Below, in pieces: positions 22,601 to 37,600 of a stretch of DNA of 64,000 nt. The translations under genes were made by a program, and so were the position numbers. The stretch comes from Patiria pectinifera (taxonomy: Eukaryota; Echinodermata; Asteroidea; Valvatida; Asterinidae). A model generated the notes under the pieces. It saw only the letters and a list, made by a program, of their open reading frames with translations, searched no databases and had not been told where the DNA came from. The stretch lies in NCBI GenBank assembly GCA_029964075.1, contig CM057145.1:1426001-1490000 (forward strand), read 5' to 3'. Numbering within the stretch: position 1 is the first letter of the stretch; each line of letters starts with the position of its first letter.

Positions 22601-25600
22601 CTTTTGCATACAGACCACCAACCCTGTACCCATAACCGGAGCCAATAAATAAACCTGCTTCCAGCCCATAACTAGTTTGGTCGCTTACTTTTTTTCAACT
22701 GGACAATGTCACTTGTACCAGTTGAAAGCCCGAGTACCATGCGCTTGTAACTAAACGAACGCGAATGTCTGTGTATGCGCTGTGACAGGCATGTACTACA
22801 GTATGTACTGCATATGAGCGAAAATTCAGTCAACTATTCTGCTTTCAATAGTTCAACTATGTTTAAAGGAGCTGTAATTAACCACTTTATTTGGCTATGT
22901 TGAAACGAGCAACATGCAGAATATAAATTTATTTTGACCAACAACATGTACACCATGTTGCACATTGCCCACACGGAGGGTGTTTAAGAAGTTGTTCTTT
23001 CTAATGCTACAAAAACTCTAGTGCTTTAACACGAAATGAAATAAACAAATACAAGTAACACTGCATACGTACAACTGGTTTGATACTGAAGCGAAAACCG
23101 CAGTATCATAGTAAGTGGAATCAAGTAAAAACATAGCTCTGCCTTTGTATGTTTAACTCCGCTTGCATGTAGGCCTACTTTTTCCAGTCAACCTTTGTCA
23201 AATGTTATCAGTCAGGTATATTTTTGTTGTGGTTCTCACACTGATTATATTCATGGTTAAAACATTTCAAGAACTAAGAAAAACAAGCAAAACACGTCAA
23301 ATCAAAAAATATCACCATTACGAAGTCTACCTTGCATTTTCATTTTCACATGATATCATTACTTACCACTCTCATCTGTGGTGCTTGGTCTTGGAGTGGT
23401 GGTTGGTTCAGGAGTGGTGGTTGGTTCTGAACAAAAATATTATAAAAAAGAAACAGGTGCTTGAAAGTATGTGATAGTTGCTACTTCCATCACGTCATTT
23501 AATAGGTTTTAAAAAAATTGCATTATGTCTCCATTATCTAGGATGATTCCTCTTTTTCTAAAAAAAACAAATTGTTTAACTGCAGTACACTATCAAGAGG
23601 TCATTTCCTTATGTGTACCCAGCACACACATAACACTACTCGACAAATAATAATTATAACATAAAAGTATACACTTTTATAGGACAACGTCATTAGAAAT
23701 ACAAAGGTATTCTGTTATCAGGCTGATTCCGATCACTTTATGTGTTTGAATGTATGATTTTTTCTTTGTTTTTTTTCAGACAAAAACTCTCAGCAACCTT
23801 TCATCTATATGGTAATGTAAAACAAACACATCTTTTGCTTCCAATTACATGCATTTCAAAACATCTCTACGTCGTTAGGTCCATTGAGGAATACGAGGCA
23901 AATTATTTTTTTGTTATTTTCAAACATTAGGTTGATTTCCTATCAACCAGATGTTTGAAATAGGCTAAGTAAACAAATCCAAAACACATGAAATTTTCGG
24001 GGATTTCAGGACCTAGTGCCCCTCTAAGTATTTAAAGCAATCCCTATTGTTCATGCGTAAAACAAATAAGTCACAGTTGTTACTAAGATCACTTACGTTC
24101 ATTCGATCAATTAAGAAAAGTTAGACTGAGTCGGTGTATAACAAGGGCGGATCCAAAGGGGGGGGGGCACGCGCACGTGGTAATCTGGGTAAATTTCTAT
24201 TTCTGTGAAGCGCCTTGAGTGTCACTTTTGACGGATTTGGCGCTATACAAGAATTAGATATTATTATTATTATTAATTCCAACACTGCGCGGCAAAGTGG
24301 GAACTTATGTACTATTGACATCAATAGCTCTTCATAAAATCACATGTGAACCCTTGCCTGCTGGAGGGAGGTATTAAAATATTCGTCGGATATATTTATT
24401 TATTCTGTTACCACCTAAACCACAAAATTATTTTGGCAATCATACATGAATTACTACATTTTAAACTCAAAGGAAAGATCATGTAGAGTAACGGGCAACA
24501 TTCGCCCTTGCACTAATTCCGAATTTACCCAGATTCCAACATTGTGCTACCACATAACCTAGGCAAAGTGGACATTTCGCTCAATTTTGATGTAATTTGC
24601 TATACATAAGGGCTGTTCAAAGTACTCATTGGTAACATTCCCACATTGCCCGACTACAGGATCTGGGCAAAGTGGGAATTATGGGCAATTTGTGATGTAA
24701 TTTGCTGCACATAAAGGGCTGTATAAAGTACCCGTTGGTGACATTCCCTCATTGCAATACTACAGAACCTTGGCAAAGTGAGAATTACGGGCAATTGTTA
24801 TGGAATTTGCTACAGATGAGGGATGTTCAAAGTAACCATTGGTAACATTCCCACATTACCCTAGGCCTACTATTGAACCTGGGTAAAGCGGGAATTTCGA
24901 AAAAAAATGGATGTAATTTGCTATAGCTAAGGGGTGTTGAAATTACTATTCCTACATTGCGCTACTACTGAACCTTGTCCAAGTGGGAATTTTGATAGAT
25001 ATTTCATTTGCTATAAGTAAGGATTGTTGAAATTACCGACTGCTGTCGTAAAATTTCCGTTTTCGGTGAGCCGTCGTTGTTTCAATATACAACATTAAAA
25101 TTACCGACTGTCAATATTCCCACATTGCGCTTCTACTCAACATGGAAATTATACTCAGAGCAAGTGGAAATTATACTCATAGCTACAGTCAATGTGCTTA
25201 TGTCTTTTAGCAAGACACTTTGTCACAAGTTGCTTCTCTCCACCTGGGAGTAAATAGGTACCTCTCAGAGCAGTGACAGTAGCCCGTGTGCGTTAAACTT
25301 GGGTGCAGGGTGGCCGTAAGGTCATGGCCAAATTCTGCTAAATGCACTTTAAAAATCTGTCACTTATCAAAAATCGGCCAAATTTCCCAGAATTACTCGA
25401 AATGCACTATAAACACTTGAAATCACATGCAGATGTTGTAGTATTGCCTTAATTAAGGTTCAAATTACGTTATAAATAATCTAAAGTCCACAAAGATGTT
25501 ATGAAATTGCGTAAATTTCAGAAAAAATGCGGTTGCGTCACGACAAAGTCCGGTTCCCAGTGAACCATCAGCACCTAGCTAGACCAGCCAACATGTCCCA

Positions 25601-28600
25601 TTATGCAAGGGTTTGTTTGAAAAGATTGAAGCTTTTTAAAACAGAAATGTACCATTTTTTCAAAGTTGCTATGTTTTTCTGTCAAACAACCATTTTTGCA
25701 GAATTCTGCCAGAAATCTGCCAAAAAATTAAATTCTGTAAAATTTTCTGTCAAACTCGTTTTTTTAACAAAAAAAATCATCTGTTAGCCGAAAATCGGCT
25801 AAAACGGTCACTAGGCTTGGTGGTAGGCTTGGGTGGCAGGATTGGCCAGTGGGGAATGCTTACACACATCCCTTCCCAAATAAAATCAATACATAATTTA
25901 ATAAATCCAAACAGGTTCATTTTTGGATTTTTCCTTTCGGGATCGAGGAGGAGTAATTACCCTTGTTGTGGCTCTTTGGAACAATACGCGCTACGGGCAA
26001 CGCTGAACGCGCATACCAGCATGCATTTGCACACAAATACCACGTCATGATCCTAAATGTCCAATAGTATTTCCCCATGGGCGGATAGTACTTTTAGAGC
26101 CGCTGCGTGAATAGGAGCAATAACGAATGTCACGTGATGTGAGTTCCACCAATCAAATGACAAAGATCTGTATGTCGGTTATACAAAACAGATTATATAA
26201 CCGACTTACAGATCCTTGCCATGTGATTGGTGGAACTCACATCACGTGACATTGGTTATTGCTCCCATTCACGCCGCGGCTCAAAAAGTACTATCCGCTC
26301 ATGGGGAATGGGAAATACTATTTAACAGTTATCATTCTTGTTCCATGACGCGGTATTTGTGTGCAAATGCATGCTTGTGCGCGTTCAGCGTTGCGCGTAG
26401 CGCGTATTGTTCCAAACCGGCATATTGAAATAAAAATTCAACATATATCAACTGACAAGGATCTATATGTCAGTTATATAAAACGCATATTGAGTCGCTT
26501 TAAATTGTGAAATGTGAGGAATATTATTCGCCTCGTGAAATGGAAAAATCCAGATTTTACCTTGCGATACTATTCCTCCCATTCCACGCTGAACGGCCTG
26601 CAAACGCCAGCGACACAAACACTGTATATCGCAGTCAAAAGATACCTTAACATGGGAAGTTCTGCACCAACTGTACGTTGAGGGCCAATGACGTTCACCT
26701 TCCATCTAATCCTCATTCAACCCATGCCAAATCAGCTGGTTCAATGAACTTTGCGGCCAGGGTTTCACCCGAGCGGTGTCAACAACCTTGGGACCAGGCC
26801 TCCTGCCAAGTCTCATTGAAACATATACAAACGCCTGTAACTTGACACAGCCATCTCCCTTCATAGCCGCAAACCGCAGCCACCAGTCAATTACCTTTTA
26901 AGTGCCCTGTCTGGCAAATGCCTGGACACTGTCTGGCACGTGGCTTTTTGTTGTTTTGAGGGAAGTACCTGCGTCCCAAAGGTACGCAGTTGGCGACTTC
27001 GGATAACAAATTCTTGTAAACGCTGCGCAGGGTTAAAAATAGGTCAAGAAGCTGGCAAACGGGCAAGGTTTGAAACTCAGCAATTGTGGAGAAAATCTAA
27101 GTTATAGCGAATGATGCCACTAGTAACCGCTTTGTGCAGTAAATTCAACAGTAATACCTGCAAGCGCCAGCGACACAAACTTTGTTTATCGCAGTCAAAA
27201 GGTATCTTAACATGGGAAGTTCCGCACAAACTATACGTTGTTCGAAAGCTTATGAGTAGGCCAACTAGCTGGCAAACGGGAAACATTTTTAAAGTTAGGA
27301 ATTGTGGAGAAAAACTATAATAACTAGTAGCCGCTTTGTGCAGTAAATCCAAGAGTAATGCCTGCAAGCGCCAGCGACACGAACTTTGTATATCTCAGTC
27401 AGAAGGTACCTGAACATTTGAAGTTCTGCACTTATTAAACGTTGTTCGAAAGTTTATGAATAAGCCAACAAGCTGGCAAACGGGCAAGTCTTGAAACTAA
27501 GGAATTGTGGACAAAATCGAAGATATAGCGCATGATGCCACCAGTAACCGCTATGTGCAGTAAATCCACCAGTAATGCCTGCAAGCGCCAGCGATTCGAA
27601 CTTTGTATATCGCAGTCAAAAGGTACATTAACATTAGAAACTCTGCACAAACTATACGTTGTTCGAAAGCTTATGAATAAGCCAACAAGCTGGCACACGG
27701 CCAAGTTTTGAAACTCAGGAATTATGGAGAAAATCTAAGATAAAGTGCATAATGCCATTAGTAACCACTTGGGCAGTAAATCCAAGAGTAATGCCTGCAA
27801 GCACCAGCAACACGAACTCTGTATATCTCAGTCAAAACATACCTTAACATAGGAAGTTCTGCACAAACTATCTGTTGTTAGAAAGCTTATAATTGGGCGA
27901 ACAATCTGGCAAATCGGCAAGTTTTGAAACTCAGGAATTGTTGAGAAAATCTGAGATATAGCACATGATGATATTAGTAACCGCTTAGTGCAGTAAATTC
28001 AAAAGTAATGCATGCAAGCGCCAGCGACACGAACTGTGTATATCTGAATATTACCCATGTGTCATTTCAATATCCTACACCTATAGAAAAGTACATCCAA
28101 ACTGACCAAAATTCCAACTTTGCTCAGGTTCAGTAGTAGGACAATGTAGGAATATTACCAATGGGTAATTTCAACACATATACGAATTTAACAAAAATTG
28201 ACGGAATTCCCACTTTGCCCAGGTCTAGTAATAGCGCAATGTAGAAATATAACCATTGGGTAATTTGAATAAACCTTATCAATGGCAAATTTAATCAAAA
28301 TTGACCGAAATTTCCACTTTGGCAGGGCAATGGGTAAATTCCAAACCCCTTACCTATAAAAGGTACATCAAATTAACAAAATTACAATTTTCGGCTCAGT
28401 TTTGAGTAGCGCAATGCCGGAATAGTAATTGCAACTTCCCTTAGCTATCGCAACTACATCAACATTTACCAAAATTCCCACTTTGCCCAGGTTCAGTAGC
28501 AGCGCAATGTAGGAATATTACCTATGGGTAATTTTACCAGCCCTCATCAATAGCAAATTAAATCAAAATTGACCGAAACTCCCACTTTTGCCGGGTTCGC

Positions 28601-31600
28601 TGGTAGCGCAGTGTGGGGATATTATCCATGTGTCATTTCCACACCGCATGCCTATGAAAAGTATTTCCAAATTGAACACAATTCCCATTTTGCTTAGGTT
28701 CAGTAGTAGTGCGATGTATAGGAATCAGGGAAAGGTCCAGGATTTTTTTGCAGGGGGGGGGGGGCCTGGTACCATATTTTCAATAGGGGCGCTGTTCAAA
28801 TTCGACGATTATCAACACTAGATTACAAAATGGTGTACAAATACCCCCTATATAAGCTGCCTCTGTCCGTTTTTGGAACAGGCGGACATTGTACCAGTAT
28901 AATTTTGGGGGTGTCAGAGGAGGGTTGCATTATTTTTCAGGAATTTCTATGGGGATTTTTTTGGGGGACAGAGCTGGGGTCCTCACCGATCTGCGCCTGG
29001 GAATATTGCCAATGGGTAATTTCAACACCCCTTATCTATAGCTATGATCCTGCTTGTATGGGTTACAAATCCCATTTTCTTTTCCCCTTTAACTTTAGAT
29101 ACATTCTGTTTAACAATATAAACAATATAAAATATGACAATATTGCACTCGTCTTCGACTCGTGCAATATGTATCCCCTCAAAGCCATCCCAAATTATAT
29201 TAACTAGAATTTGCTCAAAATTTAATAGCTTCCTTAGAATTTCATTATATTTGGGGATTTCCTCAAATGTCCTTAGCTTTTTTTTTTCATCTCCTTAGAA
29301 ATGTCTTCGAAAGTAAACGTTTCATAAAAATAATGAGGAAATGTCCTTGGAAGTGGAAGCACTGTGCGAACTAGTTGGACTCAAAATGGCTTCGAATTGA
29401 CGCGAAACTTCCCCATAGTACGTTTGTGCTCCGGCCGTGCTAAAACAAACGCTAAAACAAACACTTACGCAGCGGGATGTCGTTGACCGGGCTCACTTGG
29501 GCAGACTTGACACCGGTGTAGAAGTAGGAGCGGTCAGGATCCCCTTTCACAATGGTGGCCCTAGGCAGAGAGATTATAAAGGGATCATGACATGAAGTTT
29601 ACACTGAAATATATTTGTGGAACTTTCCACTCCTCTAAAATGACTTACAAAACAAATATGAGACAATTATTTTTGCTGAAGTGCACTTTGTTGGGAACAT
29701 TCACAACTCAAATAAAAGGTTTCATGTTTTCCCTGAGAACTGAGGGCGCTGTTACTGTGAGGTAGTTAAGGTAAACAGTCTTCCCTATGGTTGCAGACCA
29801 GTAAATACATTTCTATAGACCCCAATGATAAATGCCCCCACTTCAGAAATTCAGGAAAAATACTCACAACTCTGTGTTCAAGACGCACATCAAATTAAAG
29901 GTTTTTTTTTTCTGCGAGATAACCAATGACTTTTGGGAGAACATTCCATCCAAAGATGATCACCCCTGGAAGCAGTTCTGAAGCCCATCGCCAATTTGAA
30001 AATAAACGCGCATGCTCCATTGCAAAATAGAGCCTTTTTAGGACCTAGTTTCATCCACATTTCACAGAAATAGAAACTTGCAGTCCTCTGCAAGGTTATT
30101 TTTTTACAAATCATGAAGTTCATATGGCCTTCAAAATGCTCTAGTCTAATACTGAAGAATTTGAGGGCATGCAAATTGTGATTTGGCCGGCGTAGGCAAT
30201 TTCGGACCGATTTACTGGCCTGCACCCCTATGAAGCTGTCTGCTCAATTTTTGTGAACCCAAAAATTTGCTCATTCTTTTGTTAATAAATGTTAATGTTG
30301 TATATTGAAACAACGACGGCTCACCGAAAACGGAAATTTTACGACAGCAAAATATCCAAAATTCTGGCAAGTTTTGGATATAGATTATAGACACTAAATT
30401 CTGAAGAAGTTAATGATCAACAGGCTAAGCCACTCTGGAAATCAGGGAAAACCTTGAAAATGAGTTTCCATTTTCAAGTCGGGAAACCCAGGGAAAACTC
30501 AGGGAAGTCGGGCAATTCACAATGCAGTGCGCCACCAAGAGTTTGCCATGGAGAGTCCATTTTTTCAAGTTTACGGTCTACAAAACATGACCTATAATGA
30601 GTGTCAGTGGACAACTTGAGCTAATATAGATCGGGGCAAAGCGTTCTGCCGCCTTACAACAAAAAAACCTACCATGTTGATGAAAAGAAAAGAAAGGACA
30701 AACAGATACTCGAATTATACGCTTATGTATTGACGGGAAAAGCGAACAATTTCCAATGTCTGGCGGTGGACCATCTCCCACAATGCACTGGGAAAAATGA
30801 ACTCTCCGTGGCTATAACTCTTGGTGGCGCACTGCATTTTGAATTGTCCGAATTGAAAGTTTGGAGTGTGTGCGTCTTGTGCCACGTGTCCAAGTTGTGT
30901 CCATTTACTGTATGACTACTAGTGTGTTTATGTTTTGCGAATGGGCCTATTACAAACCTCTCCAGACTGCTATGTTACATGTACCTCTTGACTTGCCAGT
31001 GACCTTTAAAGTTTTAACTATGATTTTTCAGGGAATTTAAAAACTTTCCCAGGGAAACTCAGCATTTTTTTTCGTAACGTGCATGGAACCCTGATCGGTA
31101 TTTGAAAGATTTAAAATCTAATGAACTTTAAATGTAAATCGTAATGGATCTGGTTGGCTACCTGAACTCGATCGGTCCTTCGTCCTGAGCAGGGGCGTTC
31201 CAGAACACAGCGACTGAGGATTTTGCATTACTGTTGGAATGTGCCCAAGCGGACTGAAAAGAATTGACCAAAACAAACAAAAATTGATGATAGTTTTGAG
31301 GAAAAACATCATCAGGCCTGAGGACAAATCATTTGCATTTAGCCCCAGATAACTAAAATTATTATCGAAAGCATTAAAGATACTGAAACTATTACATTCC
31401 AAGACACTATGTCATCTGGCTTACAGTCATTTAGAAGAAATCAATGAGTGTACGTATGTGATTTTCAACGATAGTCAATTGACTGATTTTGGGAATACAA
31501 ATTTGATGTTGACCAAATTGTGTTTTCGTGATTAAAAGGTTGTGCATGATTTTCACCATTATGTTTTTCTCGAAAATTCAGAGCTGAATCTTCGTTTTTG

Positions 31601-34600
31601 AATTTTGAGTGATGTTTTTATTGGCACGAACAAATGCACGTACATTTTCTGCTACATGTATTAAGTGGCACGCGCTGCCTTATATTACGAAAGTAATCAG
31701 AATATAAGTACTCTAGCTTTGGTCCAATTAATGTCAACAATTCGCAAAATAGTAATAAACAGTTCTTATGAGGCGAACATCTCTACACATTGTTTTTGGT
31801 GGCAAACAAGTGTGTCTTTTAAGCTGAAATTTCAGGAACCCCATTAACACTAGTAGGGGTACGACCCCAAAAACGTTTTGCAAGCAGCCATCTTTAAAAT
31901 TCTCAAAAGTATCCAACATCAGCATTTCATGTTGATGGAGTATATTGTTTGTACTCTTGTGTATAATCACAGCAAAAAATTGATGAAAATCCATCAATGC
32001 AAATATACAATTTATTAGAGATGCAATGTGTTTTTCACCCGTTCCAATGTGATTTATATACACGTACAGTTAATGAATAGAAAATCCATCAATGCAAATA
32101 TACAATATATTAGAGATGCAATGTGTTTTTCACCCGTTCCAATGTGATTGATATATACACGTACAGTTAATGAAAAGACCCATATTGTAGAGTGCCAGAT
32201 GAGTGGTTTCCAATGCAATGTGCAATTCCCATGGCTGAAAACGATATCCTTGTATAATCTGTTTCACCTCTGGTTTGCATGAATGGGTTCCCCCGACTGA
32301 CATTTTCACTCATTGTACACAAGAGTATAATTAATATGCTTCATCAAAATGATATATTCATGTTAGGAACTAAATCTTGTTGCTTGGGAGGGCGCACAGC
32401 AATTTCAAGTGCTAACTTTTCTGGACCACCCTGTTTAGTGTGAAAATGCCGATTATGGTCTTATGCCGTACAATTAAGGAGTAAAACTTAGTGTAGAACA
32501 ATTTAATACAAGTACTAAGTGGTCAACATGAACTTGAACAGTTGAAATGAAGAACATAACCTTACATTTGCAACATTGTGGCACATCAGCAGCTTGGTGT
32601 TGGCAGGAGGGCCGGAGAATGTTCCCATGGCAACATCGTTGTTTCGAGCTGGATCGGCCCGTCGAGCCTGAATGAAAAATCCCTCGAACTGGTTGCCGCC
32701 TAGTCCACGGATTGTTACTATGATAACGAGGAAACAACAACACTTCATTAAAGACGTTGGCTTATGCGTTCTTTTGGCATTTACAAGTATTATAAAGATG
32801 CATTGCCTGTGCTATTTGCGAGCATTTTTTTGGTAGAAATATAAGTTATTTATTTCTCAGTGTGTAATGAACGAAAACCTGACCAGCGTTTAATATTTCG
32901 TTATTGTTTCATGTAACTTCACAAAATACGATGTATTTGAGTCCAGAATAATCATTCAGTTTACGATAGGGGCGGATATCTTGCCCTCAGAAGGGGGTTG
33001 ATAGGAATGGGGGGTAGAGCAAAGGTGTGGGGAAGGCACGCCCTCTGTGGGGGGGGGAGGGCGGAGATTGCCGCTGGAATTCAGTAATTCATTTAGATGT
33101 ACATGTTTGTCTTATGTCTGGAAAATATCAATCAAGACTGTTCTGAATGCTTGAGTAACAGACTGACCGACTGACTCACGGACCGAGTCATCACTGAGTC
33201 CAATCTTACTACAATATATCAAACTAAAACACCTACACGGTCTATGGGGAAAAAACATACATGATAGATGATAAAAACTTATAATGAATGGTGAATATAT
33301 CCAATATCAAAGTACTTTACTGTTTCAGTAACAACCAAAGAAACTTCCGGTTATACATTAGACAATAAAGGTTGGATCTATTATTAGCCTGGTTCCCTGA
33401 CGTCTCATCGATAGATCGTAGGTAACGCGCCGTTACATTAAAAAATAGAGCATAAAGCAAAGCCCAACCCTCGTCTGAATAAATACCCAGTGCACCATGT
33501 CTAAATGATGACGTAACTAAATAGACTGCCATAATTATATACCTCAGTGCTATAACGCGGCCTTCCTAAAAATTGTTAAAACTCCCCGAGGTGTTTGAGA
33601 CACACATCAAATTCAATCTTATTTCAATATCTTTCATGTTATCTTCAATTTTTGTTCTTTTATCCCATGACCTTTGGGGAAAAAATCCCTCCAAAGATGA
33701 TCACATCTATAATTATAAGCAGTCCTGAATCTCATCGCCATTTTGAAAATGAACGCCTACGCTCCATTGCAAAATTGATCCATTTTGGGGCCTAATTTCA
33801 TCCAACTTTTACACTAATACGAGCTCGCACTCCTCTGCACGGCTTCCAACCTTCTTTTGTTACAAATCCTCAGTCACGGCCTTCAAAATGCTTTCAACAC
33901 CGGAGAATTTTAGGACGTGCCAATCGTGATTTGGCCGGTCGCGTAGGCAATTTAGGGCCTATTTACTGGTCTGCACCCTTAAAGGAAACAAAGTTTAGCA
34001 ATTTTCCCCCAAAATGATTTGTATGGCTTGAGGAAGGACCCATAACTTATATTTTATCAAACAAATGGGGGAAAAACTCGAGTTTAATACGAGGCCTGAG
34101 AAGCCTCCAAGTGCACCTGCCCTGCTGTAGGGCGCCCCCACCAGAATTAATTGATTTCCAGCCGACTCAAACCCCAAATCACTCCTTTTATTTCTCTCGA
34201 ACTTAATTGAATATGCTGAGGGCCTATTTGAGAGCATTCGATGCGAAACCGCCGTTGTTTACCCCGTTGAAATGTGTTGTGTTCACAGTCTATTTGCATA
34301 GCGCCCTCTGGAGTAGAAAAGTGTGGGCTGCGCCATGTTGGAATTGTACGAATAAAGTGTTACCTCGAATCTGAATTGCTCTCTCTCAGTACTGGATTTA
34401 TAACCCATTTACACACCCAGAATATAACATTAATTGGCGACGAGGATGGGATAGATCATACTGAGGTTTCTTACAAGCCATGGCATCGATTCCACCGCCT
34501 CCATTCTTCGTCGTAACTCCGGGAACTCCGCCCGTTCCTTGGACTCAGTGGCGAGGTATGTTTGAAACTTACACTGTTGCATCAGCTGCAAATACATATC

Positions 34601-37600
34601 CTGCCTTACGTAAACGTGCTTTGTTACTGCACTGCCTTGGCACTGAAGGTCAGCGTGTTTTCCATACGCTTCCACAAGAGAATGCAGGGGAAAATGAAGA
34701 TGAATTTGATTCTGCTCTCCGGGTGCTTGACAGACATTTCAAACCCAAACTGAACGTGGTTGCTGAAAGATACAGATTTCGCAGACGTTCGCAGTTGCCA
34801 GGGGAATCCGTTGATGATTACATCCGAGAGCTACGTGCCTTAGCATCATCGTGTAACTTTGGTAACATGACAGATGAGCTGATCAGGGATCAATTTATTG
34901 AGCGCACATACTCTTCTCAGATTCGAGAGCGCCTACTGCTTGAACCAGATTTGACACTTACTGATGCAATTACAATTTCGCGTCAAGTCGAGTCGGCATT
35001 GCGTGAATCCAAGATCATCGGGGAGAATTCTAGCCATACTCCAGAGGCAGATGTACATGCAGTTACACACCGAAAACCCCGACAGCAAAATCGCAAACCA
35101 CGCAAGCATCGCAACACTACAGAGCACCCTCCGCAACAATCGAGACCAGCACCGCTGCAGTCACAGATTTGCTACCGCTGTGGTGAACAATCACACAAAG
35201 CAAATAATCCAAACTGCAAAGCCAAGTACGCAACATGCTCTAAATGTGGGAAAATGGGGCATTACGCACGTGTTTGCCGGTCTGGACAGAGATTTCAATC
35301 TACACGCAATCAGGTTCAGGGAGTTTTCACCAGTGATAATCCCGTTGCACCTCATCCAGACTATCAAGACCCCAACGTCTTGACCATTCAGCACATTGCA
35401 CATGCTGATAGTGTCAAATGCTCCGTGCTCCTTGGCCAATCCGTGCAACTCGCGATGACTGTTGATACAGGCGCTGCCGTGTCAATAATTCCTGCATCCA
35501 CATTCGGAAAGTTCTTCGCACGTGAGGCATTGCAACCTTCAACAGCTAAACTCACTACTTACCTGCACGAACCGATTACAGTACTGGGTACATTCCACAC
35601 CACTGTTCGTCTTGCGAGTAATCCTGAGCGTTGTGTTCCTGCGCACATTTTCGTTGTACAGTCTGGCATCGCTATCATGGGACTAGACTTGATCCGACGC
35701 CTGGATATTACAATCACAGGTGGTAAGGTCATGCTCGTGAATGGCAACGACTCGAAACCTCCATCGTCAACTCCTCCATCTCCGACTGCAACTACTCCAT
35801 CCGACCAAACTTCAATGGACATGCGCAAACAATACCCCGAGCTCTTCAATGGGAAAGTTGGACTTGCAAAAAACTACGTACCCAAAGTCAAAGTACGCCC
35901 ATCCGTCCCTCCAATGCAGCAAAAACTCCGAAATTTGCCATTCTCGGTACGCGACGAAGTGGCAAATGAACTGAAACGTCTCGAAGACGCAGACATCATT
36001 GAGCGTATCGACGCCAGTGAATGGGTGTCACCACTGGTGGTCGCATACAAGAAATCCGGAAAGGTGAGACTTTGTGTGGATCTCCGCGAAGTCAACAAAG
36101 CGGTCATTGTTGATAAGTATCCACTTCCGAACATTCAAGAACTACTAGGGGAACTCCATGGAGCAAGTGTTTTCAGCTCCCTTGACATGAATTCCGCGTA
36201 CCATCAACTTCTACTACATGAAGATTCGCGTGATCTCACAGCCTTCATTACACATGTTGGTTTGTTCCGCTTCAAGCGCGTCTGTTTTGGATTAGCATCT
36301 GCACCGTCGGCTATCCAAAAACTCATGTCGTGTGCTCTAAGTGGTCTTGCTGGAGTACAATGTTACCTTGACGACATTGTCATCTTCGGTCGCGATCAAA
36401 AGGACCATAATGCCAATCTCTCCGCAGTGCTGAACCGCCTTACAGAACTAGGTGTCACGCTGAACTATGACAAATGCCACTTCAATTTGTCAAACCTCCG
36501 CTTCTTGGGCCATACCGTTTCGTCCGAAGGCCTTACTCCAGATCCAACACACGTAGAGGCTCTACTAAATGCTCCAAAACCTACTGATCCATCTACACTC
36601 CGATCCTTCATGGGACTTGCGTCATACTACGCCAGATTTGTGCCAAATTACGCAACCATGGTTGAACCACTCCGCGCACTCCTTCGCAAGGACACTCAGT
36701 TCATTTGGTCTGAGGCTGCTCAATCGTGCTTCGAGCTACTCAAACAGCACATTTCCAATGCTACTGCACTTGCGCTGTTTGACCCCGATCTTCCTACCAT
36801 CGTATCTACTGATGCTTCAGCTTACGGCATCGGTGCGGTACTCGCACAGATTAAGAACAATCACGAAGTTCCTATCGCGTTCGCTTCTCGCTCTCTTACA
36901 ACTACAGAACGCAAATATTCAGTCAGCGAACGGGAAGCACTTGCATGCGTGTGGGCATGTGAGAAATGGTACAAGTACTTATGGGGCCGTCAGTTTACTC
37001 TTCGAACTGATCATCAAGCTCTAACTACATTGCTGTCCACACGTGGCACTGGCCACAAACCAATGCGGATCGCCAGGTGGGCTGCTCGTCTGCTGAATTT
37101 CAACTACACTGTCGAATTTCGTGCTGGTGCGCACAATAGAGTGGCTGACGCTCTATCTAGACTGCCACTGCCTACTACAGCGCACGCAACCGAACATACT
37201 GATGATGAAATCATCGTCCAGTGGATTTCAGCACTCCTTGTTGATGCTTCCGCTATCACCAAAGCTGAACTCCAAAGTGCTACAAGGACAGATACAATCC
37301 TTAAGTCCGTGTCGGAATACATCACATCCGGTTGGCCTGCTAAACAGCACATTACAACTGAACTACAACCCTACTTCCACCTCCAGGATGAACTTTCAGT
37401 TGCTGATGACTGTATTATGCGAGGTGACCGTTTTGTCATACCTACTGCTCTTCAATCTAGCCTGATTACCATTGCGCACCAAGGACATCAGGAATTGTAC
37501 GCACCAAGCAACGACTTCGTGACTGCTATTGGTGGCCAGGTATGGACAAACAGATAGAACACCAAGTTCGTCACTGCGCAGCTTGTCAAGTTAGTGATAA

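Noticed and set aside
22500-22680. Solo LTR
   Set aside because: CCAATAAATAAACC and a GTACCAGTTGAAAGCCC-like block look LTR-like, but no TG...CA boundaries, target duplication or second copy could be shown.
27077-27704. Family of similar small proteins on the minus strand
   Set aside because: Similarity is explained by the 216-bp satellite; frames are broken differently in each unit.
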